DNA of 64,000 nucleotides from Ruminiclostridium hungatei (GTDB lineage: Bacteria > Bacillota > Clostridia > Acetivibrionales > DSM-1351). Shown in pieces: positions 53,611 to 64,000 of the stretch. Location of the stretch: the NCBI RefSeq assembly GCF_002051585.1, contig NZ_MZGX01000006.1:1-64000 (forward strand). Direction: 5' to 3'. How positions within the stretch are numbered: the stretch's first letter is position 1; each line of letters begins with the position of its first letter. The position numbers and the translations under genes are program-made. Under the pieces are notes generated by a model. It did no database searches. It saw only the letters and a program-made list of their open reading frames with translations, and was not told where the DNA came from.

Positions 53611-55446
53611 TCAAATATATTTATGCATCTGCTTAAGAAGGTCAAAAATACCTTTATCAAACTTATACCTTTCCTTTTCCATTATCTCAATGGCTTCATT
53701 TCTGGTGTAGGCTTTCCTGTAGCATCTGTTTTCAGTCAGCGCATCAAATATATCTGCAACCATGATGATTTGAGAATAAACAGGAATGTCCTTTTTTCCG
53801 AAATAGCCCGAACCATCTATGCACTCATGGTGATATAGGATATAATCCGCCACTTCCTTCAGGTTTTCACGGCTTTGGGCATACTGATAGCTGTAGAATG
53901 CATGCATCTTTACCTGCCCGAACTCCTCTTGAGTCAATTTACCCGGTTTATTCAATATTCCGGGATCAATATACAGTTTCCCCACATCGTGATTGGCCGC
54001 AGCAAGCCTCACCCTGCAGCATTCCTCTTCGGACAAGCCATATGCCTCGGCCAGGGACGTACTTATCGCTGCAACCCTCTCACTATGCAGCATTATCTCC
54101 CGGTAGGCGTCGGAATGTGAGAACATATCAAAAGAAAGAAAATCAAATTCCGCAAGCATAAGGGCTTTTTGAATCTTATCCGTCATCAGCGCCAGAGGTA
54201 TTTCATTGTCTGAAAGAATAACGAACGCCAGCGATACCGAATCATAAATATTATCATACTCTCTGAAGCACGAGGCTATACACCTTTTCAGCCTGCCATA
54301 CTCATCCGTTGACAAAAGCCTTGCGCTGTTGAAATTGATTCTGTATATACCTCCGGCAGTATTGAACCTGTTGTATTTTGAAAGATATTTTGTAATATCG
54401 AAGGACACATTATCAAATAATTGGGAGTCCTTCTCCGACAGCACCACTCTGTTCTTCCCGATTTTTTTAGCGGTATACAGTGCGCTGTCGGCAGTGTGTA
54501 TAAGCTCCATGTAATCAATCACCTTACAGGATTGGCCCAGAACCGAGACCCCCACGCTCACGCTCAGGCCGCTTTCCTGAAATTTCAGAGAATTAAAGCC
54601 GCTTCTGATATTCTCGGCAACACTTAACATATCACCAGTTTCCATCCCCCTTGTCAAGAGCAGGAACTCTTCTCCTCCATAGCGGATGGCTAAAACAGGC
54701 AGGTTCACGGTGGCATCCCTTATGACCTGCACCAGCATATTTATGACATTGTCACCATTGAGATGTCCATATTTATCGTTTATGGCCTTGAAGTTATCTA
54801 TGTCGAGGATAATTGCACCATTTATATCAGACATTTTGTTTTTCCAGTCATCCAGAAGCTGAGACAGAAACAGCCTGTTATACAAGCCTGTCAGCCCGTC
54901 TCTTTCAGCCGAATCCCTTACCTTTGAAAAAAGGTCCGCATTTTCAAAGTATATGCAAATCTGACTTTTTATTAATTGCAGCAGCGCCTTTTTATCTTCA
55001 TTTATCATATCGGGGATTTTGTGGTGGATTACGAGATAACCATAAATATGCCCGCGCTTTGACAGATTTATAATTCCAAGGCATCCTGAGCCGTACCCGA
55101 ACAGTTTTTCACTGGAAGCCGTTATGTCAGGAAGGTAAAGTTCGCTGCTGGTCAAATACACAGGGTTCAAATCCAATACGGCTATTTCGGCAGGTGTGTA
55201 AATCTTGCAATCCAAGCCCAGCACCCCCGCTATTACATCCTTCAAATAACTGATTATATCCGAGAAACTTAAAATATTCCCCATATACTCATTGATATCA
55301 ATCAGTACAGATACAGCCGCCAGTCTGTTTTCAAGGCTTTGAACCTTGGAGGTGAGATTTGCATATTCTGAGTTCATTTTCATAAGAAGCTCTATTATTT
55401 GCTCAATCGAAGAACCGATGTTGACTTTATCCTCATTTGTATACAT
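53611..55446 (-). CDS. GGDEF + HD-GYP c-di-GMP signalling protein
   Basis: 611 residues, GGGGAAGG site. N-terminal coiled coil and GAF-like sensor (about 1-170); GGDEF domain starting 'DGLTGLYNRLFLSQ', with intact active site 'IRYGGEEFLLLT' near residue 255; C-terminal HD-type phosphodiesterase near 485 with 'NHDVGKLYID' and 'YHHECIDGSGY'. The HD-GYP signature is not perfect (GYF for GYP), so phosphodiesterase activity is likely but specificity is open. It can potentially both make and break the messenger. It is far from the exopolysaccharide operon but could feed the same c-di-GMP pool. Confidence 0.88.
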   Translation of the reverse strand: MYTNEDKVNIGSSIEQIIELLMKMNSEYANLTSKVQSLENRLAAVSVLIDINEYMGNILSFSDIISYLKDVIAGVLGLDCKIYTPAEIAVLDLNPVYLTSSELYLPDITASSEKLFGYGSGCLGIINLSKRGHIYGYLVIHHKIPDMINEDKKALLQLIKSQICIYFENADLFSKVRDSAERDGLTGLYNRLFLSQLLDDWKNKMSDINGAIILDIDNFKAINDKYGHLNGDNVINMLVQVIRDATVNLPVLAIRYGGEEFLLLTRGMETGDMLSVAENIRSGFNSLKFQESGLSVSVGVSVLGQSCKVIDYMELIHTADSALYTAKKIGKNRVVLSEKDSQLFDNVSFDITKYLSKYNRFNTAGGIYRINFNSARLLSTDEYGRLKRCIASCFREYDNIYDSVSLAFVILSDNEIPLALMTDKIQKALMLAEFDFLSFDMFSHSDAYREIMLHSERVAAISTSLAEAYGLSEEECCRVRLAAANHDVGKLYIDPGILNKPGKLTQEEFGQVKMHAFYSYQYAQSRENLKEVADYILYHHECIDGSGYFGKKDIPVYSQIIMVADIFDALTENRCYRKAYTRNEAIEIMEKERYKFDKGIFDLLKQMHKYI

Positions 55447-55639
55447 ATTTAAGCGCCTTCCCCTTTAAAATTAATAAAAATCTGAAAATCATACTACTGA
55501 CCCTTCTTGAGTTTTAATATGTGGAGGAAAATCTGGCACAGCATTGCATTTACTATTACTAAATTATAGCATAATTAATTCCATTTTTACATGACCTCTC
55601 GGTTCTTGTCGCAAATTGTTGTTTTTTAAGTTAAAAGTA

Positions 55640-55707
55640 CTTATTGTTCCCGGACAATAAGAAACAACAGACAAGGGAACAGAGGCCTGTTCCCTTGTCT
55701 GTTGTTT
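55640..55707 (-). terminator. double-hairpin terminator after the cellulase gene
   Basis: A perfect 21-bp stem with a 4-nt loop (55662-55682 / 55687-55707) is followed on the minus strand by an 8-bp stem CTTATTGT/ACAAATAG-type repeat (55640-55661; arms CTTATTGT and ACAATAAG) and a T-rich tract. Both lie 70 nt beyond the cellulase stop. Confidence 0.75.
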
Positions 55708-55778
55708 TAAACCGATTTCAAAGCCCTCAATACAACATGGACTTTCAGGTTATGTGTTTCAGTACTTGCTATTATTTA

Positions 55779-58700
55779 TTAAAAAGCAAATTTGTAAAGC
55801 TTATAAAGGATTTGTGCTGCTTCCGACCTGCCAAAAGCCGCTTTTGGATTTAATTTCCCCTTACCTTCATTGCTGATTAAACCGGCTTTTACCGCAGTTG
55901 CAACACTTCCGGCAGCATACGCCGCTACCTGGGATGCATCTTCAAATTTTCTGATGTCTTCGTCTGTACCCAACGCCATATCTTTATTTACCAGCATCAA
56001 AGCCTTTACGGTAATTGTCATCAAGTCCTGTCTGGTAATAGACTTTTCAGGATTAAATTTGTTGTTGCCTATGCCGCTCACAAGTCCCAGAGCCTTGGCC
56101 ATACCCAATGCCTCATAGTAATCGGCATTCTCATTAACGTCAAGGAAGTTGGCCTCGTATTTTGCGGTCAAGCCCAAAGTATTAATGAGCCACCTTACAT
56201 ACTCCCCTCTTGATATGCTCTTTTCAGGACTGAAAAGCTCATCCGAGGTACCTTGTATTATTCCCTTGGATGCAAGGACCTGTACAGCTTCAACTATGTC
56301 AGGATACTTTTCTATATCAGTAAATGTCTTTTTAGAATATGCAACCGCATATTGACTAAAATGAGTAGTTGTAAATACTACAGATTTTGTCCCTGCATCG
56401 TATTTTGCGCTGGGAACAGCTTTGACTTCCCCGTTTTGATCTATATACCAGATTACTATATAATCCGGACTAGCCAATTCATCCTCCGTAGGAGTGTACG
56501 GAACAGAAACTGAAACCGGTGCAGCCGGGTTATTCCATGAAATAACTGTTCCATTGGCCTTCAGATTGATATCAACAACAGGTTTGTTGCCTATCAGATC
56601 CTGAAGTGACTTGCTGAGCTTTGATTTATCTGCATTGGAAATGCTTAAATCCACATTGGCGGCATTGTTCAGTTCTACATTCGCCAGTGCATCCCCGGGG
56701 ATAGTTACGGTTCCTAATTTTGTTTTAATATCAATCCTGCCGATGGCTGTACCTGATGTAAGTGCTGCTGCAGGAAGCTGCTGTACATATGAGGTCGCTC
56801 CTGTCACCTCAGGAATCTCCAGGGTAACCTTCTTATTTCCCGCCTCGTCCTTAACTGCAGCAGTAAGCGCCCTGTTCAGGATATCACTGGTAGCAACGGC
56901 TTTCGCTGTCCCGTTTTCAGCAGTTATTTTTTGTTGCACGGTTACACTCCCGTCCTTATTCACTACCTGTGCAGGATCACCTGAAGTACTGCTGCCGGAA
57001 TTTCCGCTGCTACCATTATCTCCGGCACCCTGGTCTTCACTGCTGGTTTCCTTTTCAAACCGCACATTATCCATATACATGGTTCCGGCAAAATCACTTT
57101 CCACATCGGCTGCAACAATGGTTATATCCCGTAGAAGTGTATTTGCTGCAATCACTTTTCCATCATTGATCTTATCCATATCAAATTTTACCTGGAAATG
57201 ATATAATCCATCGGCTGTTTTTTGCAACCCTCCAAGTGATGTTAGCGGAATTTCGTAATTATTAGCTGCCTGTGCCCAATAGCCAAGGCTTGGAGGTGCA
57301 AAGGCCAGATTTATCGCAATGGTTCCCGTGCTTGCACGTACCGGCTTGAGATAAAAATCAAAAGCAAGGTACTTGTTATCGCCACGTGTTGCATTGATTC
57401 CTCCCAGCATGATACGCGGTGCAGATGCCCAACCGTCCACAGGTTTGACATCCGGATATGTAGCTTCCCAGGAAATAGCCTTTGAGCCGTTTGCCTGCTT
57501 AATAGTCAGTGCCGACTTAACACCGGAGCCCGCATCCCAATTCCAGCCCTGACGGGTGGAATCTTCAAAATCCGACGGCAGCTTTCGTGTACCTAAAGCA
57601 TCATGAACAACCGGTGTTTCAACCACAGCCCGGTTACCGGACACCGAAATGTTATCCAGATAAATTGAACTTGAGTCTGTAACTGCTCCCACAAATAAAA
57701 TAATATTTGTAAGTATACTGTCAGTACTGTCGGCAGCTATTGCTTCAAAGTTTGGAGAATCGGCTCTTGTTATTGTCAATACCGCTTTGTAGGTATTATC
57801 AGCCTGGAGTTCAAAAGCACCGGGAGTGACGGTAATAGCACGTGTAGGATTTGCCCAGCCGTGTTTTGAACTTTGTGGTATTGCAGCTATTGCCACAGAA
57901 GCTGGAGAAGTATTGACAATAACATCCATGGTCAGCTTATCTGCTCCAAAAATATCGGGGCGGGCACTGGTCCCATCCGCGGAAAGGCGCACATTCGCCC
58001 AATAGTTTCCTTCCGATAAGTCGGTGCTGGCACTGATGCCATCTATTTTTAAGGAATTATTTTCATTTGAAACGGTTACTGCGGTTACTGTGTTAGCAGG
58101 GCTGTCGCCATTGACGCCAAACCCCTGAGCGGTGCCGTCATTAAAATCCCAGATATTCGTTGTAAAGTCTGCTCTTACGGTACGGTCTACCGGTACATAT
58201 GAGATTCCCTTTATACGTGCACGGGCGTACTCACCTGAAACACTGAGTTCTTTTATATCCCAGAGCTGGTCATTACCTGGGTCAAGGCTGGTACCGTTCG
58301 TTTTTCCCAGCTCAAAGGGAATAAACGCACCTGAGGTCTCATTCTTGTTTGTCAGCGACCAATTGCACCAGCTTATGTTGTTTTCATTTAAAAAATCAAT
58401 CCATACGTCGGCTTTATCAAGAAACGGACCATTATTTCCGCTGGCCTCACTGGTTCCCCATTCGGAAGCAAAAACAGCCACGCCGTGATCAAGTGCATAT
58501 CTGACATTGCTCATGACATTGGACCTGTCCGAACTGTCAGCGGCAGGCTGGTGTGTTCCGGTATAAAAATGCACCGCATAGATTGTATTATCATCGGAAA
58601 TGGGGTCATCTGCCGCCAGATCAGGGCGCTGGCTCCAGTTTGGATTCCCGACTATTATAAGATTTTCATTTCCGGCTGTGCGCAGCATTTCAATTATAGG

Positions 58701-59321
58701 CTCCGCATAGGACTTTACCTTATCCCAGCCTTCTGCGTTATTTGTAACACCGGGACTGTTGGAACTGGGTTCGTTACATAATTCATAGATAATATGAGGA
58801 TTATTAGGGTACTTTCCTGAAATATCCCTGAAGAAATCCATTGCCCCGGCATATACTTCAGCATTGGGATCTCCGGGCTGATGCACATGCCAGTCAACTA
58901 TAACATACATATTATTTTTTATAGCCAGATCAATTCCATCAATAACCCTCTGCTTAATGGTAACAGGATCCGAAGCATATCCGCTTTCACCCACATACAT
59001 GGCAAGGCGGATAACATTGCAGCCCCAATCGTTTGAGAGCGCTGCAAATGCATTGTCATTGACTATCTGCGGGAACCACTGGAGCCCATGGGTACTCATA
59101 CCGCGAAGCTGTATGGGCTTCCCTGTTTCATCACAAAGCGTTTTGACACCACTTTTATCAAGTATCTGCAACGCTCCTCCCTCCGATGGCCTTTCGGCAG
59201 CAGTTACAAGCAGGTGAGAATAATCTGCTTCTGCTGCGGAGACTGTTGTGGGTAAGATTGACATCATCATGGCAACAACGATTATAATTGCCAGAACCTT
59301 GTTTTTAATGTTTCTGTACAT
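55779..59321 (-). CDS. surface-anchored GH5 cellulase with CBM17/CBM28 and SLH domains
   Basis: 1180 residues. Signal peptide (about 1-30); GH5 catalytic domain about 45-375 with acid/base Glu184 ('[11 protein letters not shown]') and nucleophile Glu287 ('FASEWGTSE'); a CBM17-like module about 385-575 ('[18 protein letters not shown]'); a CBM28-like module about 580-755 ('[20 protein letters not shown]'); Ser/Gly linker; a beta-rich spacer domain; and three SLH repeats about 1000-1180 ('[20 protein letters not shown]'). Hydrolyses beta-1,4-glucan at non-crystalline cellulose and sticks to the cell wall through the SLH repeats, independent of a cellulosome (no dockerin). AAAGGAGGA site. Preceded by a promoter and a LacI-type operator. 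Confidence 0.95.
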   Translation of the reverse strand: MYRNIKNKVLAIIIVVAMMMSILPTTVSAAEADYSHLLVTAAERPSEGGALQILDKSGVKTLCDETGKPIQLRGMSTHGLQWFPQIVNDNAFAALSNDWGCNVIRLAMYVGESGYASDPVTIKQRVIDGIDLAIKNNMYVIVDWHVHQPGDPNAEVYAGAMDFFRDISGKYPNNPHIIYELCNEPSSNSPGVTNNAEGWDKVKSYAEPIIEMLRTAGNENLIIVGNPNWSQRPDLAADDPISDDNTIYAVHFYTGTHQPAADSSDRSNVMSNVRYALDHGVAVFASEWGTSEASGNNGPFLDKADVWIDFLNENNISWCNWSLTNKNETSGAFIPFELGKTNGTSLDPGNDQLWDIKELSVSGEYARARIKGISYVPVDRTVRADFTTNIWDFNDGTAQGFGVNGDSPANTVTAVTVSNENNSLKIDGISASTDLSEGNYWANVRLSADGTSARPDIFGADKLTMDVIVNTSPASVAIAAIPQSSKHGWANPTRAITVTPGAFELQADNTYKAVLTITRADSPNFEAIAADSTDSILTNIILFVGAVTDSSSIYLDNISVSGNRAVVETPVVHDALGTRKLPSDFEDSTRQGWNWDAGSGVKSALTIKQANGSKAISWEATYPDVKPVDGWASAPRIMLGGINATRGDNKYLAFDFYLKPVRASTGTIAINLAFAPPSLGYWAQAANNYEIPLTSLGGLQKTADGLYHFQVKFDMDKINDGKVIAANTLLRDITIVAADVESDFAGTMYMDNVRFEKETSSEDQGAGDNGSSGNSGSSTSGDPAQVVNKDGSVTVQQKITAENGTAKAVATSDILNRALTAAVKDEAGNKKVTLEIPEVTGATSYVQQLPAAALTSGTAIGRIDIKTKLGTVTIPGDALANVELNNAANVDLSISNADKSKLSKSLQDLIGNKPVVDINLKANGTVISWNNPAAPVSVSVPYTPTEDELASPDYIVIWYIDQNGEVKAVPSAKYDAGTKSVVFTTTHFSQYAVAYSKKTFTDIEKYPDIVEAVQVLASKGIIQGTSDELFSPEKSISRGEYVRWLINTLGLTAKYEANFLDVNENADYYEALGMAKALGLVSGIGNNKFNPEKSITRQDLMTITVKALMLVNKDMALGTDEDIRKFEDASQVAAYAAGSVATAVKAGLISNEGKGKLNPKAAFGRSEAAQILYKLYKFAF

Positions 59322-59427
59322 TTAAAGATCCTCCTTTGAATTTCAATCAACGATATTATTTTTTATTGGGAGCACTGGCTCAAGCAAGAAAGAAAAACAA
59401 ATATCATTCCCAAAACTGAATATCTAT

Positions 59428-59447
59428 AAGTAAACACGTGTTTACTT
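59428..59447. promoter_or_regulatory. LacI-family-type operator upstream of the cellulase
   Basis: Perfect 20-bp palindrome AAGTAAACACGTGTTTACTT with a CpG centre, typical of LacI-family operators and unlike a CcpA cre. Located about 70 nt downstream of the predicted transcription start, fitting a roadblock. Confidence 0.7.
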
Positions 59448-59520
59448 CGAGCATGGTCCCCGGAAAAAATCAGCTTATAATCTATAAGCTTCGGATACGA
59501 ATACTTCTTATCCGCTATAA

Positions 59521-59549
59521 ATCATATAATCTGTAGTATTATTTGTCAA
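59521..59549 (-). promoter_or_regulatory. promoter of the cellulase gene
   Basis: Minus strand: -35 TTGACA (59544-59549), 17-bp spacer, -10 TATGAT (59521-59526). Leader about 190 nt with a short hairpin (AGCTTATA/TATAAGCT, about 59470-59490) before the operator. Confidence 0.8.
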
Positions 59550-59671
59550 TTATTGTTTTAATTTCCACAAATGTTTTTTCAGGTATTTATTTACATTTGT
59601 TTACATAATTATTTCGTCTGCAATTGCAAACCAATAAATAAATGTAATTAATATCTCCTCTTCATAAAATT

Positions 59672-59699
59672 TAGACCGACAGCAAATACTGTCGGTCTA
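59672..59699 (-). terminator. hairpin downstream of gltD
   Basis: Perfect 11-bp stem TAGACCGACAG / CTGTCGGTCTA, 6-nt loop, about 90 nt beyond the gltD stop. Followed by AAATTTTATG on the minus strand; a moderate terminator. Confidence 0.55.
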
Positions 59700-59789
59700 T
59701 CAGTGGTGTTTTATTTATTACTTTTTATTATTGCCTTAAGTTGGCAGGTCTTTATAAGTTTGCGTATACTTGCTTTTCTTCTGAGTGTC

Positions 59790-61277
59790 TTAGCTTCTTA
59801 TGGTTGATTTGCCCATAAGGAACTTGTCCACTTCCCTTGCTGCCAGCTTTCCTTCCTGAATGGCCCATACCACCAGGCTCTGGCCTCTTCTCATGTCTCC
59901 TGCGGCAAATACCTTGTCAATATTGGTCTGGTGCTCTTCCAGCTCAGCCTTTATATTGCTTCTTGGGTCTCTTTCCAGTCCCAGTTCATTGGGCAAGGTA
60001 TCTTCCGGTCCCAGGAAGCCCATTGCAAGAAGTATCAGATCAGCTTTCCAGACCTTTTCACTGCCGGGTACCGGCTGCGGTCCAAACCTTCCCTGAGCAT
60101 CCTTGCTCCATACAACCTCAACGGTATGAACCTCTGTAACCTCACCCTTATCATTACCAACTATCTTTGTAGTATTAATGAGGTAGTTTCTCGGGTCCTT
60201 GCCTGCTATTGCTATAGCTTCCTGCTGTCCATAGTCCACCTTCAGCTTTTTGGGCCATTCGGGCCATGGATTTGACCTGGGTTCTCTCTCCTTTGGAGGC
60301 TCCGGCATTATCTCAAACTGGTATACGCTCTTGCAGCCATGCCTTAGGGATGTTGCCACACAGTCTGTTCCGGTATCTCCCCCGCCAATGATTATGACAT
60401 TCTTGTCCTTCGCACTTATATAATTTCCGTCCTGATGCTTTGAATCCAACAGGCTCTTTGTGTTTGCCTTCAGGAAATCCACCGCATAGTAAATCCCCTT
60501 CAGGTCACTGCCCGGAACATTGAGCCCCCTGGCTTTTGTAGCACCTCCGCAAAGCACCACCGCATCGTTGCTGTCCACAAGTTCCTGAGCGCTGATGTCC
60601 TTGCCGATTTCGGTATTCAATACAAACTTGATTCCCGATTCCTTCAGAAGTTCTATCCTTCTTTCAACAATTCCCTTGTCTATCTTTACATTGGGAATAC
60701 CATACATCAGAAGCCCGCCCGGTCTGTCACTTCTCTCATATACCGTTACGTCATGTCCCACATAGTTCAGGTAATACGCAGCAGACAAGCCTGAAGGCCC
60801 GGCACCCACCACAGCTACCTTTTTACCGGTTGGCTGGCTTTTTCTTGCTTCCACCCAGCCTTCGGCGAAGGCTCTTTCAATAATCTCATATTCGATTTCA
60901 TGTATGGTCACAGACTCCATATTGTAGCCTTCTGTACATGATCCCTCACAGGGGGCAGGGCATACCCTTCCGGTAAATTCCGGAAAGGGGTTGGTTCTGA
61001 TAAGCCTCTTATAAGCTTCCTTCCATTGTCCCTTGTATATCAAGTCATTCCACTCTGGAATCAGGTTGTGAACAGGACATCCGGCAGCCATTCCGTTCAA
61101 AAGCACTCCTCCGTGGCAGAAAGGAATTCCGCAGTTCATACACCTGGCGGCCTGAGTCTTTATCACCTCGGGGTCGCGTTCAATACGAATCTCATCCCAG
61201 TCTCCGATTCTTTCCTCTGGAGCTCTTTTTTCCGGGTCAATTCTTTCATATTCTAAAAATCCAGTAGCTTTTCCCAT
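59790..61277 (-). CDS. gltD: glutamate synthase small subunit
   Basis: 495 residues, AGGAGG site before ATG 61277. N-terminal iron-sulfur region with 'AARCMNCGIPFCH' and later cysteines in 'CPVHNLIPEW' and 'VCPAPCEGSCTEGYNMESV'; FAD-binding 'VAVVGAGPSGLSAAYYLNYV'; NAD(P)H-binding 'NVIIIGGGDTGTDCVATSLR'. It passes electrons from NAD(P)H through its clusters to the large subunit for GOGAT ammonia assimilation. Encoded after gltB in the same direction. Confidence 0.95.
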   Translation of the reverse strand: MGKATGFLEYERIDPEKRAPEERIGDWDEIRIERDPEVIKTQAARCMNCGIPFCHGGVLLNGMAAGCPVHNLIPEWNDLIYKGQWKEAYKRLIRTNPFPEFTGRVCPAPCEGSCTEGYNMESVTIHEIEYEIIERAFAEGWVEARKSQPTGKKVAVVGAGPSGLSAAYYLNYVGHDVTVYERSDRPGGLLMYGIPNVKIDKGIVERRIELLKESGIKFVLNTEIGKDISAQELVDSNDAVVLCGGATKARGLNVPGSDLKGIYYAVDFLKANTKSLLDSKHQDGNYISAKDKNVIIIGGGDTGTDCVATSLRHGCKSVYQFEIMPEPPKEREPRSNPWPEWPKKLKVDYGQQEAIAIAGKDPRNYLINTTKIVGNDKGEVTEVHTVEVVWSKDAQGRFGPQPVPGSEKVWKADLILLAMGFLGPEDTLPNELGLERDPRSNIKAELEEHQTNIDKVFAAGDMRRGQSLVVWAIQEGKLAAREVDKFLMGKSTIRS

Positions 61278-61471
61278 TATATCCTCCTATACTATTCCAA
61301 CAAAACACGCAAAGCGAGCTTTGCCTATGCGAGGGTGTAACATGGCATGTAAGGCACGCATTTATTCCTCGCATTCACACCTTAATTTCTTTAATGTGCC
61401 TATTCCAGGCATTTCAGCATTACTATACCTGAAATGCCCGGGCCGGGTCCACATTATTATTCAGCCTTTCA
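61278..61471 (-). other. gltB-gltD intercistronic region with a hairpin
   Basis: 194 nt between the two subunit genes. Contains a 10-bp stem GGCATTTCAG / CTGAAATGCC (61408-61438) and a weaker TGCGAGG/CCTCGCA stem (about 61336-61375). No T tract: more likely processing or stability elements than a terminator. Confidence 0.45.
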
Positions 61472-64000
61472 CTAATTTTTCAAGCTTTCTTCAAATGCCG
61501 CCATCAATGCCTCGTCTCCCACTAATCCCTTCTGGTGGGCACTTTCAATGTTCTCAAGCATTTTCTTGTAATCCTTTGGTATTACCTTGGTAAATCTCTG
61601 CGAATAGTTCTTCCAGTCAGCAAGAACTTTTTTACCTAAAGGACTGCCTGTATATTCAATGTGATTTTCAATCATTTCTTTAATATTGTTAAGCTCGGCT
61701 TCATTGGCTATGCTTTCAAGCAATACCATGGACTTGTTGCAGTAAGCCTCGTCAAAGTCCAGAACATATGCAATACCTCCAGACATACCGGCTGCAAAGT
61801 TTCTTCCGATTCTGCCAAGTATTACAACTCTTCCGCCTGTCATATACTCACAGCCATGGTCGCCTACACCTTCAACAACCGCCTTTATGCCACTATTTCT
61901 GACACAGAATCTCTCACCTGCTATACCATTGATATAGGCTTCACCTTCAGTTGCGCCATAGAAGGCAACATTGCCGATGAGTATATTATTTTCAGGTTCA
62001 AAGTCTGAAGACTTCGGAGGATAAACAATGATTTTCCCGCCGGAAAGACCTTTTCCGATGTAGTCATTGGAATCACCTTCCAATTCAAGCGTCATACCCT
62101 TCGGTATGAAAGCTCCGAAGCTCTGTCCTGCCGAACCTACAAAATTGAGCTTGATGGTATCTTCAGGAAGACCGTCCTCACCGTATCTCTTGGATATTTC
62201 ACTTCCTACTACGGTACCTACGACCCTGTCAACATTCTCGATTTTGAGCTTTGCCCTGATTGACTTCTTTTCGTCCAGAGCAGGCTTGCACATTCTGAGA
62301 AGCTTTTTGATGCCCAGCGACTTATCCATCATGTGGTTCTGCTCCTGCATGTTGTATCTGCCCACATCTGCACCGGCATAAGGCTGGTAAAGTATTGCCG
62401 ACAAATCAAGGTGCGCAGCCTTCCAATGCTTCACATTGTCCTTGGCTTTAAGTCTGTCTGTACGCCCAACCATCTCATTTATGCTTCTGAAGCCCAGCTT
62501 GGCCATTATTTCACGCATTTCCTGAGCTATAAACCTCATAAAATTTTCAACATATTCCGGCTTCCCTGTGAAGTTCTTTCTCAGTTGCTCATTCTGAGTA
62601 GCTATACCTACAGGACAGGTGTTCAGGTTACAAACCCTCATCATCACACAGCCAAGTACAATAAGAGGAGTTGTAGCAAAACCGAATTCTTCTGCGCCGA
62701 GTAATGCAGCAATAACTACATCCTTACCCGAAAGCAGCTTACCGTCAGTTTCCAGAACTACTCTGTCTCTCAGCTTGTTAAGCACCAGGGTCTGATGGGT
62801 TTCCGCAAGCCCCAGTTCCCACGGCAGACCGGCATTTTTTATGCTTGTCCACGGAGAAGCACCCGTGCCTCCGTCATACCCGCTGATAAGGATTACATCC
62901 GCCTTGCCCTTTGCAACACCTGCTGCTATTGTACCGACGCCTACCTCGGAAACGAGCTTTACATTGATCCTTGCTTTATTGTTGGCATTTTTCAGGTCAT
63001 GGATAAGCTCAGCCAAATCCTCAATTGAATAAATATCGTGGTGAGGAGGCGGTGAAATCAGGTCCACGCCCGGAGTTGAATGCCTGACCTTGGCTATTTC
63101 AGGGTAAACCTTACGTCCCGGCAATTGTCCGCCTTCACCCGGCTTTGCACCCTGAGCCATCTTTATCTGTATTTCCACTGCATTTGCAAGATAATTGCTG
63201 GTAACACCGAAACGTCCTGAGGCAACCTGCTTGATGGCACTCTTCTTGGAGTCTCCGTTTGCCAGCACCTTAAATCTCTCCGGATTTTCTCCTCCTTCAC
63301 CGGTGTTGCTCTTTCCACCCAGTCTGTTCATGGCTATTGCCAGACATTCATGGGCTTCTTTGCTTATAGAACCGTAAGACATGGCTCCGGTCTTGAACCT
63401 CCTGACGATGGAATCAACAGATTCCACATCTTCCACAGGAATGGTGTCCCCAATGTTATAGTTGAACTCAAGTATACTTCTGAGAGTAATAATTTCTTCG
63501 TCATTTATCTTTTTGGAATATTTCTTAAATAACTGGTAATCCCCTTCACGACACGCTTTTTGAAGCATGTATATGGTTTCGGGATTATACATGTGTACTT
63601 CTCCGTCATCCTTGGACTGGAAAGTTCCTCCCACTTCAAGAGTATCTCTGTACGGAGATTCCACATAGGCACTTTCGTGTCTCATCTGGTTTTCCATGGC
63701 TATTTCTTCAATGCCGATACCTTCAAGTCTGGAAGGAGTCAGTGTGAAATACTTGTCTATAAGGTCCTTTCTAAGACCTACGGCTTCAAATATCTGAGCG
63801 CCGTGATAGCTTCGTATGGTGGATATACCCATCTTTGTGAGAACCTTAAGAACACCTTTTACAGTACCCTTTATAAAGTTCTTCTTGGCCTCCTCATAGG
63901 ACAGTGAGCCCAACAGGCCCTTTTCGGACAAATCTCTGATGGTTTCGTAGGAAAGGTATGGATTTATGGCAGTTACTCCGTAGCCGATAAGCGTACAGAA
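61472..64000 (-). CDS. gltB: glutamate synthase large subunit, 5' end cut by window edge
   Basis: About 843 C-terminal residues; the frame stays open to 64000, so the true start is outside. Visible: the central region '[20 protein letters not shown]', the FMN domain ('[20 protein letters not shown]'), the [3Fe-4S] cysteines in '[18 protein letters not shown]', and the C-terminal beta-helix domain ('GGAGQ'-type repeats such as '[20 protein letters not shown]'). Makes two glutamate from 2-oxoglutarate and glutamine. The missing part holds the N-terminal glutaminase domain. Confidence 0.95.
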   Translation of the reverse strand, partial: FCTLIGYGVTAINPYLSYETIRDLSEKGLLGSLSYEEAKKNFIKGTVKGVLKVLTKMGISTIRSYHGAQIFEAVGLRKDLIDKYFTLTPSRLEGIGIEEIAMENQMRHESAYVESPYRDTLEVGGTFQSKDDGEVHMYNPETIYMLQKACREGDYQLFKKYSKKINDEEIITLRSILEFNYNIGDTIPVEDVESVDSIVRRFKTGAMSYGSISKEAHECLAIAMNRLGGKSNTGEGGENPERFKVLANGDSKKSAIKQVASGRFGVTSNYLANAVEIQIKMAQGAKPGEGGQLPGRKVYPEIAKVRHSTPGVDLISPPPHHDIYSIEDLAELIHDLKNANNKARINVKLVSEVGVGTIAAGVAKGKADVILISGYDGGTGASPWTSIKNAGLPWELGLAETHQTLVLNKLRDRVVLETDGKLLSGKDVVIAALLGAEEFGFATTPLIVLGCVMMRVCNLNTCPVGIATQNEQLRKNFTGKPEYVENFMRFIAQEMREIMAKLGFRSINEMVGRTDRLKAKDNVKHWKAAHLDLSAILYQPYAGADVGRYNMQEQNHMMDKSLGIKKLLRMCKPALDEKKSIRAKLKIENVDRVVGTVVGSEISKRYGEDGLPEDTIKLNFVGSAGQSFGAFIPKGMTLELEGDSNDYIGKGLSGGKIIVYPPKSSDFEPENNILIGNVAFYGATEGEAYINGIAGERFCVRNSGIKAVVEGVGDHGCEYMTGGRVVILGRIGRNFAAGMSGGIAYVLDFDEAYCNKSMVLLESIANEAELNNIKEMIENHIEYTGSPLGKKVLADWKNYSQRFTKVIPKDYKKMLENIESAHQKGLVGDEALMAAFEESLKN

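Overview
The window looks like chromosome of an anaerobic, spore-forming, cellulolytic Firmicute of the Ruminiclostridium/Clostridium cellulolyticum type (inference). Evidence: strong AGGAGG-type ribosome sites, a Tlp-type spore protein, a secreted GH5 cellulase with CBM17/CBM28-like modules and SLH anchors, a 2-hydroxyacyl-CoA-dehydratase/activase pair, and clostridial GGDEF and HD-GYP proteins. Nearly all genes are on the minus strand; the only convincing plus-strand gene is at 49400-50932. No rRNA, tRNA or CRISPR array was seen.

Layout. (1) 1-742: 5' part of a secreted protein, then a small coiled-coil repeat protein. (2) 1557-16145: a c-di-GMP-flavoured exopolysaccharide operon. Reading on the minus strand it runs: unknown protein, hemerythrin, two tandem-duplicated GT-C glycosyltransferases, a thioredoxin fused to a GH8-like domain, a membrane protein, a degenerate GGDEF protein, a DUF2334 protein, a BcsA-like GT2 and a BcsB-like protein. 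The tandem duplication left a readable scar, with fragments of hemerythrin and thioredoxin genes joined at 12828/12829. (3) 16311-37990: a complete pyochelin/yersiniabactin-type metallophore locus. It has a salicylate-AMP ligase, two NRPSs (ArCP-Cy-A-PCP and Cy-A-MT-PCP-TE), an Opp/Nik/Cnt-type ABC importer, a saccharopine-dehydrogenase-like reductase, an alpha/beta hydrolase, a TetR regulator, salicylate synthase and a MATE exporter. A 16-bp inverted repeat GTTAGC-N4-GCTAAC occurs twice just downstream of the NRPS promoter and once before the MATE gene; it is probably the TetR operator.

(4) 38170-44919: Tlp spore protein and neighbour, a stand-alone condensation-like acyltransferase with a zinc-ribbon membrane protein, and two ArsA/Get3-type ATPases under a MarR regulator. 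The MarR and ArsA promoters share an inverted-repeat operator, and a 167-bp MITE sits inside the ArsA operon. (5) 45055-51888: a QueT-type transporter, a dehydratase/activase pair behind a structured attenuator-like leader, an AraC/GyrI-like regulator, a plus-strand GT-C protein and an SMP-30 lactonase. (6) 51983-64000: an acyl-CoA ligase, a GGDEF+HD-GYP protein, the surface cellulase with a LacI-type operator, and gltD-gltB, with gltB cut by the right edge.

The metallophore locus is the most interesting system. Synthesis, export, import and regulation appear to be encoded together, and a peptide/nickel-type ABC importer replaces the usual siderophore uptake system. It suggests a salicyl-thiazoline-thiazolidine (pyochelin-like) product, made and recovered by an anaerobe.
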